The translations under genes and the position numbers were made by a program. Positions 46,864-55,365 of a stretch of DNA of 64,000 nucleotides are shown here, one piece after another. Numbering within the stretch: the stretch's first letter is position 1; the number at the start of each line of letters is the position of its first letter. The stretch lies in contig NZ_CP121689.1 of the NCBI RefSeq assembly GCF_038396615.1, forward strand, positions 1,438,001 to 1,502,000. Direction: 5' to 3'. The stretch is from Thermatribacter velox. GTDB lineage: Bacteria; Atribacterota; Atribacteria; Atribacterales; Thermatribacteraceae. Below the pieces are notes generated by a model. That model was not told the origin of the DNA and did not search any database. It saw only the letters and a list, made by a program, of their open reading frames with translations.

Positions 46864-47586
46864 TCACAGAGCAACCAGTTCTATTTTACCCCTTACCCCC
46901 ATAATCTCTCCAAAGGCCACAAACACTCCCTGAACACCGTAAGCATTCTCGCTAATTCGCAAAACCTTCTCTACATCCTCTTTAGCTTTTACCAGATTGG
47001 CCAGGCTAGTTGCCCAGGCATCGGCAAGTGCCGCAGAGTCGCTGATTACCACCACAGCATCAGCCTTACCAAGGCTCAAGGAAGGACCCACTTTGCCTGA
47101 AGAGGTCGCCACTCCCCATCTGCCGGGTGGAAGCTTGATTCCCAGTTTAAAGCTGAAGGGTGAATCCTCTCCAGCATAGATTGCCACTACTCTCGAACAA
47201 GAAGAAACAATAAGCAAATCCCCACCATTTTCCACTATAAATTCCTTAACCTCTTCCTTAACGCCCTCGAAAACCCGCTCATTAATGGCTCCGGCCACTG
47301 CAGCCATGGGGCCTACCTGGGCTTTTTCGGAAGCCCAGGCCATGAGCCGGCAAATGGGAGGAGCAAATGCAGGCACCCGAAGCGGTTCCAGAGAATTCAG
47401 AAATTCAGGGTGGTAGCGCAAATAGGCTTTCAGGTTCCTGCGCTCCCGCTCCAGGAGCTCTCTAACCTTTTCCTGTACATCGACATTCGCCATGACAAAA
47501 AGATCGCTCTCTTCTATTTTCACCTCAAAAGAGACCAGTTCGGGTACCTGCATCAGTTGGCGATACCATCTTTTCACATACTCCAC
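46864..47586 (-). CDS. UPF0280 / COG2122 family protein (sulfide assimilation)
   Basis: About 240 residues from the GTG at 47586, two bases after the previous stop; the frame is open further. Family features are PICRLMAWASEKAQVGPMAAVAGAI (in parts), VENGGDLLIVSS and GVATSSGKVGPSLSLGKADAVVVIS. COG2122 proteins are reported to aid low-sulfide homocysteine formation in Methanosarcina together with COG1900 and NIL-ferredoxin proteins. All three are encoded here in one operon, which supports the same role. Confidence 0.9.
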   Translation of the reverse strand: MEYVKRWYRQLMQVPELVSFEVKIEESDLFVMANVDVQEKVRELLERERRNLKAYLRYHPEFLNSLEPLRVPAFAPPICRLMAWASEKAQVGPMAAVAGAINERVFEGVKEEVKEFIVENGGDLLIVSSCSRVVAIYAGEDSPFSFKLGIKLPPGRWGVATSSGKVGPSLSLGKADAVVVISDSAALADAWATSLANLVKAKEDVEKVLRISENAYGVQGVFVAFGEIMGVRGKIELVAL

Positions 47587-47588
47587 GT

Positions 47589-47999
47589 TCAGATCAAAGC
47601 CTCCATAGCAAAGGTAGGACAGGCCATAATGCACATTTCACAGGCAATGCATCTGGTACCGTCGAAACGCACCTCAAACGAGGGCTTCTCTATAAACAGT
47701 GCTGAAGTGGGGCAAACACCCACACAGGCTCCACAGTTGATACAGCGTTCATCGTTTTTGCGAATATCCTGGCTGAGTGATTCAATCAGTACTCCCTGCT
47801 CACGCAGGTACTGCAAGCCTTTTTCCTGATTTGCACCTTCACCAATGATTTCCATAACCATAATCCCTTCACGATGCGGTGAAATAGAAGCCCTGAGAAT
47901 GTTGAAAGCCAGTCCAAAACGCAATGCCAAATCACAAACTATGGGTCTATCCGCAACCTGGGCCGGAAAATGCAGAACTATTTTTCGAGAAACGGTCAT
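47589..47999 (-). CDS. NIL-domain ferredoxin (2x[4Fe-4S])
   Basis: 136 residues from the ATG at 47999 (AAGGGG eight bases upstream). The N-terminal NIL domain (about 1-75) is of the type found on methionine ABC ATPases. Two ferredoxin motifs follow: CINCGACVGVCP and CIACEMCIMACP. This is the ferredoxin-like partner of DUF39 in the direct conversion of aspartate semialdehyde and sulfide to homocysteine. Its start lies six bases after the DUF39 stop. Confidence 0.95.
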   Translation of the reverse strand: MTVSRKIVLHFPAQVADRPIVCDLALRFGLAFNILRASISPHREGIMVMEIIGEGANQEKGLQYLREQGVLIESLSQDIRKNDERCINCGACVGVCPTSALFIEKPSFEVRFDGTRCIACEMCIMACPTFAMEALI

Positions 48000-48004
48000 G
48001 GTGC

Positions 48005-49240
48005 TCACCCCTTAAGATTCCCCGCGTAATTTTCAACCGGACGTTCTTTAAGGTTTTTAAAGCGCACTCCAGATTCCACTCCGGGAAGATTGACTACCGG
48101 ACGGGTCAATTCAAAGTTGCCTTCTTGAATCCAGCGCTTGAGAGTCTGGGCAATTTCCCTGGCTCGCTGATAACTGGAGAGCGGAAAAGTGGGAATTTCT
48201 TTACCCTTGATTACTATTTTACCACTGCGTAGCTGAGCATAGCTGACATACCCGAGAACCTCGCCTGTTCCTTCCGGGTACGCAGAGCTGTAGTCAACCA
48301 CCGGAGCCAAGATTTCTTCGTCACTTACCGAGCAGTAATAAAGGGTTTCTTCATCAAGAATGGGAATGGGAACTCCAACTCCCACTGCAAGGGAACAGCC
48401 ATAACCCCTGACGCTCACCCCCCAGAGCCACTGTGCACTCATCCCTTTCAGGTCGCCAATCAGGGCTAGTGTCCCAGCACCACCTTTAGGAACACCTCTT
48501 TCGTTGCGTTCCACCGAAGGGTTATGCTGAGTGCCCTGCCAGGCCACATAACCAACTCCTCCCCCCAAAAAGATCCTGGTTCCTACCCCAATGACCCGAT
48601 AAAAGGGGTCATTCAAAAGAGGGCTTAACTGGCCTGCCGAAGAATAACCGGCATTCCCAAGACGAGGTAAAAGGATACCCATGTAGGTATAAATAGTCTT
48701 ATCGGAGAGGTTCACTGCCACATTGTAATTCTGGTATGCATTGCGAGGGTTGAAAAGATAAGCTTCATTCAGGTCCTTAAGGTTAATCCAGGTAACCAGC
48801 TTTTTGCGTGGATAACAGTCCGTACCATAGGCATAGGCTTCAAGCAGAACGTCTTTTCCGGCAACCAGGTCCTGAATGACATGCCCCCCACCATAGCGAA
48901 ACTCGCCAGGGTGTACTTTGTTAAGGGGGTCATCCTTGGCAGGCTGGGTCGCTCCAATGTACATATCGACAGCAGCCAGACCGCAGTAGGCCATTACTCC
49001 ATTCAGATAAGCTTCAGAAATCTTCATCCGGGGTTTGGTATGGCCAATATTCAAAAAAGCGCCTGAAGAACACATGATGCCAAAAGTGCCCGTGGTTACC
49101 ACGTCAACCTGACGGGCTACCTCTTTCAGGCCTTTCTCTTTCACCATCTCAATTACTTCTTCAGCAGTGACCACTACTGCTTTACCTTCGCGGATTTTCT
49201 GGTTGATTTCCTCATAACTCCGCAACACTTCTTTCACCAT
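48005..49240 (-). CDS. Homocysteine biosynthesis protein (DUF39/COG1900)
   Basis: 411 residues with GGAGG six bases before the ATG. Family features are VTTGTFGIMCSSGAFLNIGHTKPRMK (in parts, including the conserved Cys in GIMCSSGAF), GATQPAKDD, FRYGGGHVIQDLVAGKD and GVGTRIFLGGGVGYV. Its archaeal homologue is genetically required for homocysteine synthesis from aspartate semialdehyde and sulfide, avoiding O-acetyl/succinyl homoserine. It is the first gene after a T-box with an apparent Met specifier. Confidence 0.95.
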   Translation of the reverse strand: MVKEVLRSYEEINQKIREGKAVVVTAEEVIEMVKEKGLKEVARQVDVVTTGTFGIMCSSGAFLNIGHTKPRMKISEAYLNGVMAYCGLAAVDMYIGATQPAKDDPLNKVHPGEFRYGGGHVIQDLVAGKDVLLEAYAYGTDCYPRKKLVTWINLKDLNEAYLFNPRNAYQNYNVAVNLSDKTIYTYMGILLPRLGNAGYSSAGQLSPLLNDPFYRVIGVGTRIFLGGGVGYVAWQGTQHNPSVERNERGVPKGGAGTLALIGDLKGMSAQWLWGVSVRGYGCSLAVGVGVPIPILDEETLYYCSVSDEEILAPVVDYSSAYPEGTGEVLGYVSYAQLRSGKIVIKGKEIPTFPLSSYQRAREIAQTLKRWIQEGNFELTRPVVNLPGVESGVRFKNLKERPVENYAGNLKG

Positions 49241-49270
49241 CCATCACCTCCATTATTCGCGTATTCTAAA

Positions 49271-49520
49271 ACAAAAAACCCTCGCCCAAGGGGCGAGGGT
49301 TTCCCGCGGTACCACCCTTGTGACCAGCGAGTAAAAGCTCACCGGCCACTCTTCACCTTTAACGGAGCTCACCGTTTGTGGCTACTTACTTTCACCACAA
49401 CCTCTCCAGGGCCATTTCGCCAGGCTTTGGAAACCGGGCTCCCACCTTACCCCGGCTCTCTCTGTTCCTCCCCCTGACTACTAATCCCTTTCTTCGATTT
49501 AGCCTTTTATTCACTTTGTG
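49271..49520 (-). promoter_or_regulatory. T-box riboswitch, apparent Met (AUG) specifier
   Basis: The minus-strand leader has the Stem I start AGAGAGCCGGGG, a GGTGGGAGCC distal segment, and GCGAA-ATG-GCCC, where ATG (49415-49413) sits at the usual specifier position. The T-box motif is AAGGGTGGTACCGCG (49305-49319). The TGGT bulge fits a tRNA ending in A73-CCA. A competing terminator closes the leader: ACCCTCGCCC, loop, GGGCGAGGGT, then T6 (49272-49302). Uncharged tRNA-Met should allow readthrough into the homocysteine operon. The 5' limit is approximate. Confidence 0.93.
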
Positions 49521-49526
49521 CTGAGA

Positions 49527-49555
49527 ATTATAGTGAGCTAAGAGTGACTTGTCAA
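49527..49555 (-). promoter_or_regulatory. Consensus promoter of the T-box operon
   Basis: TTGACA (49550-49555), 17 bases, TATAAT (49527-49532): an exact match to the sigma-70 consensus in both hexamers and spacing. Control must therefore rest mainly on the T-box. Confidence 0.93.
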
Positions 49556-49657
49556 TAGGTTTCTCTACTTTTTCTATAAAAAAACTAATATTTTTAAACC
49601 CGAACACTTTTAAGTACACTATCTGAGTAAAAAACATTCCAAAAAGAGGTGGTAAGG

Positions 49658-49903
49658 ATGTACCGACTCTTGATACTCAAAATTGCGGCCCGCTCCCAGC
49701 AGGCTCCCCAGGTTCAGGAAATTCTCACCCAGTTCGGGTGCAACATAAAAACCCGTCTGGGGCTTCACGAAGCCTCTCCTGAATACTGTGCCGAAGACGG
49801 CCTGGTGATACTGGAGCTCACCGGAAAACAGGAAGAAATTGAGCAGCTTAAAGAGCGCTTACAAAAATTAGAAGGAGTTACTGCTCGCTACCTTGAAATA
49901 TAA
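49658..49903 (+). CDS. Small ACT-like regulator (TM1266-type)
   Basis: 81 residues from the ATG at 49658 with a GAGGTGG region upstream. The pattern MYRLLILKIAARSQQAPQVQ, FGCNIKTRLGLHE, LVILELTGKQEEIEQLKERL resembles the small ferredoxin-like-fold family annotated as an iron-only hydrogenase regulator (IxxRxG motif). Such proteins occur singly in anaerobes. It is divergent from the T-box operon and has no hydrogenase nearby. The function is unknown. Confidence 0.7.
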   Translation: MYRLLILKIAARSQQAPQVQEILTQFGCNIKTRLGLHEASPEYCAEDGLVILELTGKQEEIEQLKERLQKLEGVTARYLEI

Positions 49904-49911
49904 ACCTGTAT

Positions 49912-50946
49912 TTACCTTAAAATCTTCCAGGACAAACGACCCATTTCCTCACCCTGAGGGTTTACCTTCAGGTCACCGCAAACCACGAAGTGGGGCTCTG
50001 CCTGAGATAGGGTGGTGCCCCATATTTCCATTTTGCCTTTTGCAAAGTCGATTTTTCTGATGATACCCAGTCCTATCTCTCGAAGCTGCTTCGAATACAG
50101 GCAACAAAGGAGATTATTCATATCTTCAGGAAGAAGCCAGTAGCCACTCCGCTCTTCAAGGGGAAAATCTTGCTGTACTTTTTCTGAGCAAAGGAGATGA
50201 TACCGCTTTCTTCCCACTTTGAAAACCATTCCCCACTCCGCTTGCAAAGCCTGCTGAAGATAGAAATAAGGGGAAAGGGGGGCAAAAAGACGCAACCTGG
50301 ATAGCTCCAGGACAAGCTTTCTGCCTCGTGAAAAATACTCCGCAAAAAGCAGTTTCCGACGAGCTTTTCTTTCTTCAGCACCTTTATTTTTCACTCCTTC
50401 CGGAGTAGGCAAAATCAGAAAATCCCTACCCTTCAAAACCTTAAGTACCCGGAATTCCTCTTCATTGCCCAGGCCAATCACCAGCTGAGGCATCAAAAGC
50501 TTTATCTTAAGCATCTTGAGATACAACCCTTCCAGCCCCCGAAAAAGACCACAGGTGTCGACCACCACCACCTGGGAAAGTGCTCGAGCCATCTGCACCA
50601 GCTCAAAGACAGAGAGCGCAGTCAAAAGCAAATGCCTGGAAGGTGTGGTATCACCTACAAAACGGAAATAAGGAGTGAACAACGCTTCCTGACTCCCCAG
50701 CTGGCTCCCCGGCGGAAGCATTCCCACCGTAGTTGGCGGACCCACCACGGACTGTCCCAGGTCGCTATCCACCAGAGCACAGCTGCGACCACATTCCCTA
50801 AAGAAATCACAGATAAGCCTTACCAGAGTGGTTTTCCCCCGGTCCACCGGAGCAACCACCAGAATTGTCCCTTCAAAACTGGTAAGCTTTTCTCGAAGAA
50901 TAACCCACTCCTCTGGCCAGGAAAGCTCAACGCCCATAAGCTCCAC
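49912..50946 (-). CDS. Clp1/Grc3-type P-loop kinase
   Basis: 344 residues. It has the P-loop APVDRGKTTL, the family motif DSDLGQSVVGPPTTVG, and VVVDTCGLFRG. The order matches Clp1_P domains, which phosphorylate 5'-hydroxyl ends of RNA or DNA in archaea and eukaryotes. The C-terminal half is a small barrel-like region. The bacterial role is unknown; RNA repair is a guess. The start (GTG 50946 or ATG 50937) overlaps the deacetylase stop, so the two are coupled. Confidence 0.82.
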   Translation of the reverse strand: MELMGVELSWPEEWVILREKLTSFEGTILVVAPVDRGKTTLVRLICDFFRECGRSCALVDSDLGQSVVGPPTTVGMLPPGSQLGSQEALFTPYFRFVGDTTPSRHLLLTALSVFELVQMARALSQVVVVDTCGLFRGLEGLYLKMLKIKLLMPQLVIGLGNEEEFRVLKVLKGRDFLILPTPEGVKNKGAEERKARRKLLFAEYFSRGRKLVLELSRLRLFAPLSPYFYLQQALQAEWGMVFKVGRKRYHLLCSEKVQQDFPLEERSGYWLLPEDMNNLLCCLYSKQLREIGLGIIRKIDFAKGKMEIWGTTLSQAEPHFVVCGDLKVNPQGEEMGRLSWKILR

Positions 50947-51646
50947 TCAAAAGACAGGACAAAGGCAATATCCGATATCCCTCTTCAGTAAGTGCAGCAA
51001 TCATCTCATCCAATAAAGAAGCAGTCTGGGGAACCACATGGAGAAGAATAATATCACCCGGAGAAAGACCAGCAAGTAAATTCTCCATAATTTGCTCTTT
51101 GCAATCGCTTAGTGCCCAGTCCCTGGTATCCAGAGACCACATCAAAATACTGTAGCCAGTACGCCCACAGGCTTCCTTTACCCGATCGTTAAGAAATCCT
51201 CCAGGTGGTCTGAAATACAAGGGGATACGGCCTGTAAGGTCAAAAATCACTTGCTCACACTTTTTGATATCCTGAATCATTGCTTCCAGCTTTTGAGAAT
51301 CATCAAAGTTATGTGAAAAAGAATGATTTCCCAACTCGTGACCCTGCAAAACTATTTCCTTGAGCAACTCCGGATATCTTTGAGCTTGCGCACCAATAAT
51401 AAAAAAGGTGGCTTTAACCTCTCTTTTATTCAAAACCTCCAGAATCTCCGGAAGAGCCGGAGCTGGAGCATCATCAAAGGTCAAAGCCACCACTTTATCC
51501 TCTACCTGCGCCCGGGTGATCACCCTCACTTGGTTCAAGCCGTAAACTTCTGTTTTCCCGTCAAATTCAAAGGTAAAAGCTCTATTACTTCCAAAAACTA
51601 TGATCCAGAGAGCAATCAACCCCAAAAACGCAAACTGAAGACGCAT
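50927..51646 (-). CDS. Polysaccharide deacetylase (NodB domain), secreted
   Basis: 239 residues from the ATG at 51646 overlapping the trxA stop (TGATG). It has an N-terminal signal anchor, then the CE4 motifs: ALTFDDAPAP (motif 1 Asp pair), GHELGNHSFSH (metal His pair), YFRPPGGF, and ILLHVVPQT. It likely removes N-acetyl groups from peptidoglycan or a surface polymer. The third position of motif 1 (TFDDAP instead of TFDDGP) is a mild variation. Confidence 0.9.
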   Translation of the reverse strand: MRLQFAFLGLIALWIIVFGSNRAFTFEFDGKTEVYGLNQVRVITRAQVEDKVVALTFDDAPAPALPEILEVLNKREVKATFFIIGAQAQRYPELLKEIVLQGHELGNHSFSHNFDDSQKLEAMIQDIKKCEQVIFDLTGRIPLYFRPPGGFLNDRVKEACGRTGYSILMWSLDTRDWALSDCKEQIMENLLAGLSPGDIILLHVVPQTASLLDEMIAALTEEGYRILPLSCLLSGAYGR

Positions 51647-51972
51647 CAAACAACGGCTTTTAGCTTTTGCTCAATGCTTCTTTTGGGAAGGTATCCTACC
51701 AGTCGTTCCACTTCCTGACCGTTCTTAAAAATGATTAAGGTAGGAATGGCATGGATGCCATACTGCTGGGCCACAGAGGGAGACTGATCGGTGTTAAGCT
51801 TGGCTACCTTAACCTTACCAGCCCACTCCTCGGCGATTTCCTCCACAATAGGGGCTAACATACGGCAAGGCATGCACCAGGAAGCCCAAAAATCAACCAG
51901 CACGGGAAGCTCGGATTCGAGAACCTCCTGCTTAAAATTATCCTGATTAACTTCCACAACGTTTCCTGCCAT
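51646..51972 (-). CDS. trxA: Thioredoxin with WCMPC active site
   Basis: 108 residues from the ATG at 51972 (AAGGAG ten bases upstream). It has a complete thioredoxin fold with [27 protein letters not shown], and the cis-Pro in [11 protein letters not shown]. The usual Gly between the cysteine pair is Met, which should shift redox potential or specificity. It may feed CcdA or the DsbD-like protein, both encoded in the window. It overlaps the end of plsY. Confidence 0.96.
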   Translation of the reverse strand: MAGNVVEVNQDNFKQEVLESELPVLVDFWASWCMPCRMLAPIVEEIAEEWAGKVKVAKLNTDQSPSVAQQYGIHAIPTLIIFKNGQEVERLVGYLPKRSIEQKLKAVV

Positions 51973-51973
51973 T

Positions 51974-52573
51974 TCAATCACGCTCCTTTTTCTGGCCGAT
52001 TTTTAGTTCTTGTCCAGAAATCAATCGGCGAATGTTTTCTCTGTGCCTTATAAACACGAGCACCGCAGCAAGTATTCCCCAGAACACAAAATGCCAGGGA
52101 CGACCAAACAACACCAGAAAAACGGGCATCAGAGCCGCTCCAGTGAGGGAACCCAGCGAGGAATAGCGAGTCAGAGCCACCGCCACTACCCAGGCAAGGA
52201 AACACAGGGAAGCTGCAGGCCAGGAAAGATAAAAAAGCACTCCCAGAGTGGTCGCCACACCTTTGCCACCCCTGAAGCCCAGAAAAATCGACCAGTTATG
52301 ACCGATTACAATCAGGAAGACCGCCACCAGCCACCAGCCAGGATGAGGGAGAAAAACACTGGCTAAATAGGCACCCACAAACCCCTTCAGGGCATCAAGA
52401 ACTCCTGCCAGTAAAGCTCCTTTAAAACCCACCACCCGGGAAACGTTGGTAGCACCAATGTTGCCGCTTCCAAACTTTCTTATATCAACACCCCGCAACA
52501 CCCAACCCACGATGAGACCGCAGGGCAAAGAGCCCAGGAGATAATTAATGATCAGGATAAGCCACCAGGGCAT
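51974..52573 (-). CDS. plsY: Acyl-phosphate glycerol-3-phosphate acyltransferase PlsY
   Basis: 199 residues, about seven membrane segments. All three motifs are present: [27 protein letters not shown] with ATTLG, and [12 protein letters not shown]. It starts phospholipid synthesis by acylating glycerol 3-phosphate from acyl-phosphate. It is in operon with the fatty-acid genes; its start overlaps the fabF stop by one base. No plsX is visible in the window. Confidence 0.97.
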   Translation of the reverse strand: MPWWLILIINYLLGSLPCGLIVGWVLRGVDIRKFGSGNIGATNVSRVVGFKGALLAGVLDALKGFVGAYLASVFLPHPGWWLVAVFLIVIGHNWSIFLGFRGGKGVATTLGVLFYLSWPAASLCFLAWVVAVALTRYSSLGSLTGAALMPVFLVLFGRPWHFVFWGILAAVLVFIRHRENIRRLISGQELKIGQKKERD

Positions 52574-53817
52574 CAGCGTTCACCATACCTTCCAAAAACC
52601 AGCGTTCCGTTGTGCCCACCAAAACCAAAAGAATTAGAAAGGGCATGACGAATGGAGCAGGTCACACTCTTTTGGGGCGTGTAATCAAGGTCGCATTCTG
52701 GATCCGGATTTTCAAGGTTAATGGTAGGAGGAATCACTCCATGGTAGACCGACAAAACCGTAGCTGCAGCTTCGATAGCCCCAGCTGCTCCAAGGAGGTG
52801 GCCCACCATCGATTTAATGGAACTTATCTTGATGGAATACGCATGCTCCCCGAAAGCGCGCTTTATGGCCAGGGTTTCCATACGATCGTTAAGTGGTGTG
52901 GAAGTACCATGGGCATTTATATAATCAACATCCTGGGGTTCAATTCCTGCATCCTGCATGGCGTAAAGCATGGCACGGGCCGCTCCGCTGCCTTCCGGGT
53001 CCGGAGCAGTAATATGATAAGCATCGCAGGTGGATGCATATCCTTTCAGCTCAGCGTATATACGAGCACCTCTTTCCCTGGCCACTTCTTCTGCCTCAAG
53101 TAAAAGGGCGGCAGCACCTTCAGCCATCACAAAGCCGTCGCGGTCCCGGTCGAAAGGACGAGAAGCCCTTTCTGGCTCATGGTTGCGCATTGATAGTGCT
53201 TTCATAGCACAGAACCCTGCCAGAGAAATGGGTGTTATGGAAGCCTCAGCACCTACCGCAATCATCCAGTCAGCTTCTCCAAGTTGAATGATGCGCAGCG
53301 CCTCGCCCAGGGCATGGGTTGAAGCTTCACAGGCCGTGGAAACACAACTATTTGGCCCCTTGAGACCCAGTTGAATAGCTACATTGGCTGCTCCCATATT
53401 AACAATCATCATAGGAATAAAGAAAGGACTGACCTTGGATGGTCCCTTTTCCAATAAGGTCCTATGCTGCTCTTCAAAGGTTTTAATACCTCCGATGCCC
53501 GAACCTAAGATTACCCCGATGAGGTTACGGTCTATGCGCGTAATATCCAGGCCTGCATCTTCAATGGCCATCATTGAAGCACATACTGCAAACTGGGAGA
53601 AACGATCCATCCTACGAGCTTCTTTGCGAGAAAGGAATTTATCTGGGTCAAAATCCCGTACCTCGCCAGCGATTTGCGAGTCAAAGTCAGTGGGGTCAAA
53701 AGCTTCTATTCGCCTGATGCCTGAACGACCTTCAAGCAGTGCTTGCCAGAAATTATCTTTCCCGGTACCTACCGGACTGATTACTCCCAGTCCAGTAACA
53801 ACTACTCTTCTTTTCAA
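52573..53817 (-). CDS. fabF: 3-oxoacyl-ACP synthase II
   Basis: 414 residues from a TTG at 53817 (AGGAGG eight bases upstream). The Cys-His-His triad is in STACEASTHAL, HGTSTPLND and SMVGHLLGAAGAIE. It extends the fatty-acid chain by condensing malonyl-ACP with acyl-ACP. It lies 16 bases after fabH. Confidence 0.98.
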   Translation of the reverse strand: MKRRVVVTGLGVISPVGTGKDNFWQALLEGRSGIRRIEAFDPTDFDSQIAGEVRDFDPDKFLSRKEARRMDRFSQFAVCASMMAIEDAGLDITRIDRNLIGVILGSGIGGIKTFEEQHRTLLEKGPSKVSPFFIPMMIVNMGAANVAIQLGLKGPNSCVSTACEASTHALGEALRIIQLGEADWMIAVGAEASITPISLAGFCAMKALSMRNHEPERASRPFDRDRDGFVMAEGAAALLLEAEEVARERGARIYAELKGYASTCDAYHITAPDPEGSGAARAMLYAMQDAGIEPQDVDYINAHGTSTPLNDRMETLAIKRAFGEHAYSIKISSIKSMVGHLLGAAGAIEAAATVLSVYHGVIPPTINLENPDPECDLDYTPQKSVTCSIRHALSNSFGFGGHNGTLVFGRYGER

Positions 53818-53833
53818 GGACAAAACCTCCTTT

Positions 53834-54817
53834 TCACCACCGGATGACTGTAGAACCCCAGGTTAAACCTGCACCAAAACCAACCAGCAACAGTAAATCA
53901 CCATCCTTAATTCTTCCTTCACGATAGGCTTCGTCAAGAGCAATGGGAATAGAGGCGGAGGAAGTGTTGCCGTATTTGTGCACGTTAACAAAAATTTTCT
54001 CCTGGGGAATCTTCAGCCTTCGAGCTGCAGAATCGATGATTCGTATATTGGCTTGATGAGGAATAAACAGAGCAACCTCTTCAAGCCCTATGCCAGCCCT
54101 TCTGGCCACCTCTTTCGAGGCTTCCTCCATTATTCTTACTGCAAACTTGAACACCTCATTACCATTCATCTTGATGTAATGCATTCGCCCTTCCACGCTT
54201 TCCTTTGAAGCCGGCATGCGGGAACCTCCCGCTGGAAGTTCCAAAAGATGTGCACCCCCACCGTCGCTACCCAGGTAAGAAGCCAGTAAACCTGGATGAT
54301 CCGTTTTCTCAAGTATACAGGCTCCTGCCCCATCTCCAAACAGGACACAGGTAGCACGGTCTTCCCAATCTACAATTTTGGAAAGCGTTTCTGCGCCAAC
54401 CACCAGAGCTTTGTTGCCTCCACCCCCAATCAGGTATTTTTCAGCTACAACCAGCGCGTAAACAAAACCAGTACATCCAGCTTCAAGATCAAAACAGGCT
54501 GCTCGAGGAGCACCCAGTTCACGCTGCAAAAGGCAGGCCGTAGCGGGGAAAGCCATATCCGGTGTAACCGTAGCCACCAGTATCAAATCCAGTTCTTGAG
54601 GGTCAACCTGGGCCATTTGCAAAGCTCGACGAGCGGCCTCAAGAGCCAGTGAGGAAGTTGTTTCTTGAGGCGAAGCTATTCTCCTCTCCTTAATCCCAGT
54701 GCGTGTGGTTATCCATTCATCGCTGGTATCCACCATCTTTTCAAGGTCCTGATTGGTTAAAACCTTGCTCGGGACATAAGAACCAACACCACTCACCTTT
54801 GCAAAAAATCTCTCCAA
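53834..54817 (-). CDS. fabH: 3-oxoacyl-ACP synthase III
   Basis: 327 residues. The catalytic Cys is in DLEAGCTGFVYAL, His in IPHQANIRI and Asn in GNTSSASIP. It condenses acetyl- or branched acyl-CoA with malonyl-ACP to start fatty-acid synthesis. The start lies three bases after the fabZ stop. The fabZ-fabH-fabF-plsY order lacks the usual acpP, fabD and fabG. Confidence 0.98.
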   Translation of the reverse strand: MERFFAKVSGVGSYVPSKVLTNQDLEKMVDTSDEWITTRTGIKERRIASPQETTSSLALEAARRALQMAQVDPQELDLILVATVTPDMAFPATACLLQRELGAPRAACFDLEAGCTGFVYALVVAEKYLIGGGGNKALVVGAETLSKIVDWEDRATCVLFGDGAGACILEKTDHPGLLASYLGSDGGGAHLLELPAGGSRMPASKESVEGRMHYIKMNGNEVFKFAVRIMEEASKEVARRAGIGLEEVALFIPHQANIRIIDSAARRLKIPQEKIFVNVHKYGNTSSASIPIALDEAYREGRIKDGDLLLLVGFGAGLTWGSTVIRW

Positions 54818-54820
54818 CTC

Positions 54821-55258
54821 CTATTCCTCCTTAGCTTCCACCAGGGAAAAACCAATCTCTGCTTCGGCCACAACCTGGTCACCAACTCGAGCTACTCCAC
54901 TAAGTTTCCCCATTCTCCGTTTAAGCTTCAAAAGGGTAAGCTCCATGACCAGCTGGTCACCGGGCACTACAGGCCTTCTGAAGCGAACATTTTCAAGAGT
55001 CGTAAAGTAAGGAATGCAGTTTCGAAATTCCTCCATGTTCATCATCATGGTTGCTCCGACCTGGGCCATGCTTTCCAGAATCAAAACTCCGGGCATAACC
55101 GGTCGTCCAGGAAAATGTCCTTGGAAAAACCACTCGTTGACGGTAACGTTTTTAATACCCACTACCCGGTTTTCTTCCAGCGCAACTATTCTATCAACCA
55201 GGAGGAACGGAAAGCGATGCGGTAGTATTTCCTGAATCTGTCTAACATCAAGTTCCAT
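54821..55258 (-). CDS. fabZ: 3-hydroxyacyl-ACP dehydratase FabZ
   Basis: 145 residues from the ATG at 55258 (AAGGAGG eight bases upstream; the longer open frame is not used). The hotdog-fold catalytic residues are His in LPHRFPFLLVDRI and Glu in GHFPGRPVMPGVLILESMAQ. It dehydrates hydroxyacyl-ACP. It heads the fatty-acid operon, divergent from the PpiC gene. Confidence 0.97.
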   Translation of the reverse strand: MELDVRQIQEILPHRFPFLLVDRIVALEENRVVGIKNVTVNEWFFQGHFPGRPVMPGVLILESMAQVGATMMMNMEEFRNCIPYFTTLENVRFRRPVVPGDQLVMELTLLKLKRRMGKLSGVARVGDQVVAEAEIGFSLVEAKEE

Positions 55259-55308
55259 CCTCAAATACCTCCTTGGTGTTTTTAATAATGTATCCAAAGA
55301 GAAGCAAA

Positions 55309-55337
55309 TTGACAAGCGAAAGCGTTTAAAGTAGTAT
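55309..55337 (+). promoter_or_regulatory. Promoter of ppiC-vanW
   Basis: TTGACA (55309-55314), 17 bases, TAGTAT (55332-55337). It lies about 40 bases before the first start codon. Confidence 0.7.
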
Positions 55338-55365
55338 TATTGGCAAAACGGAAGGCAATCAAGAG

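Noticed and set aside
49392-49637. 81-codon open frame on the minus strand
   Set aside because: It covers the T-box promoter and Stem I, has no family resemblance, and is explained by the leader RNA.
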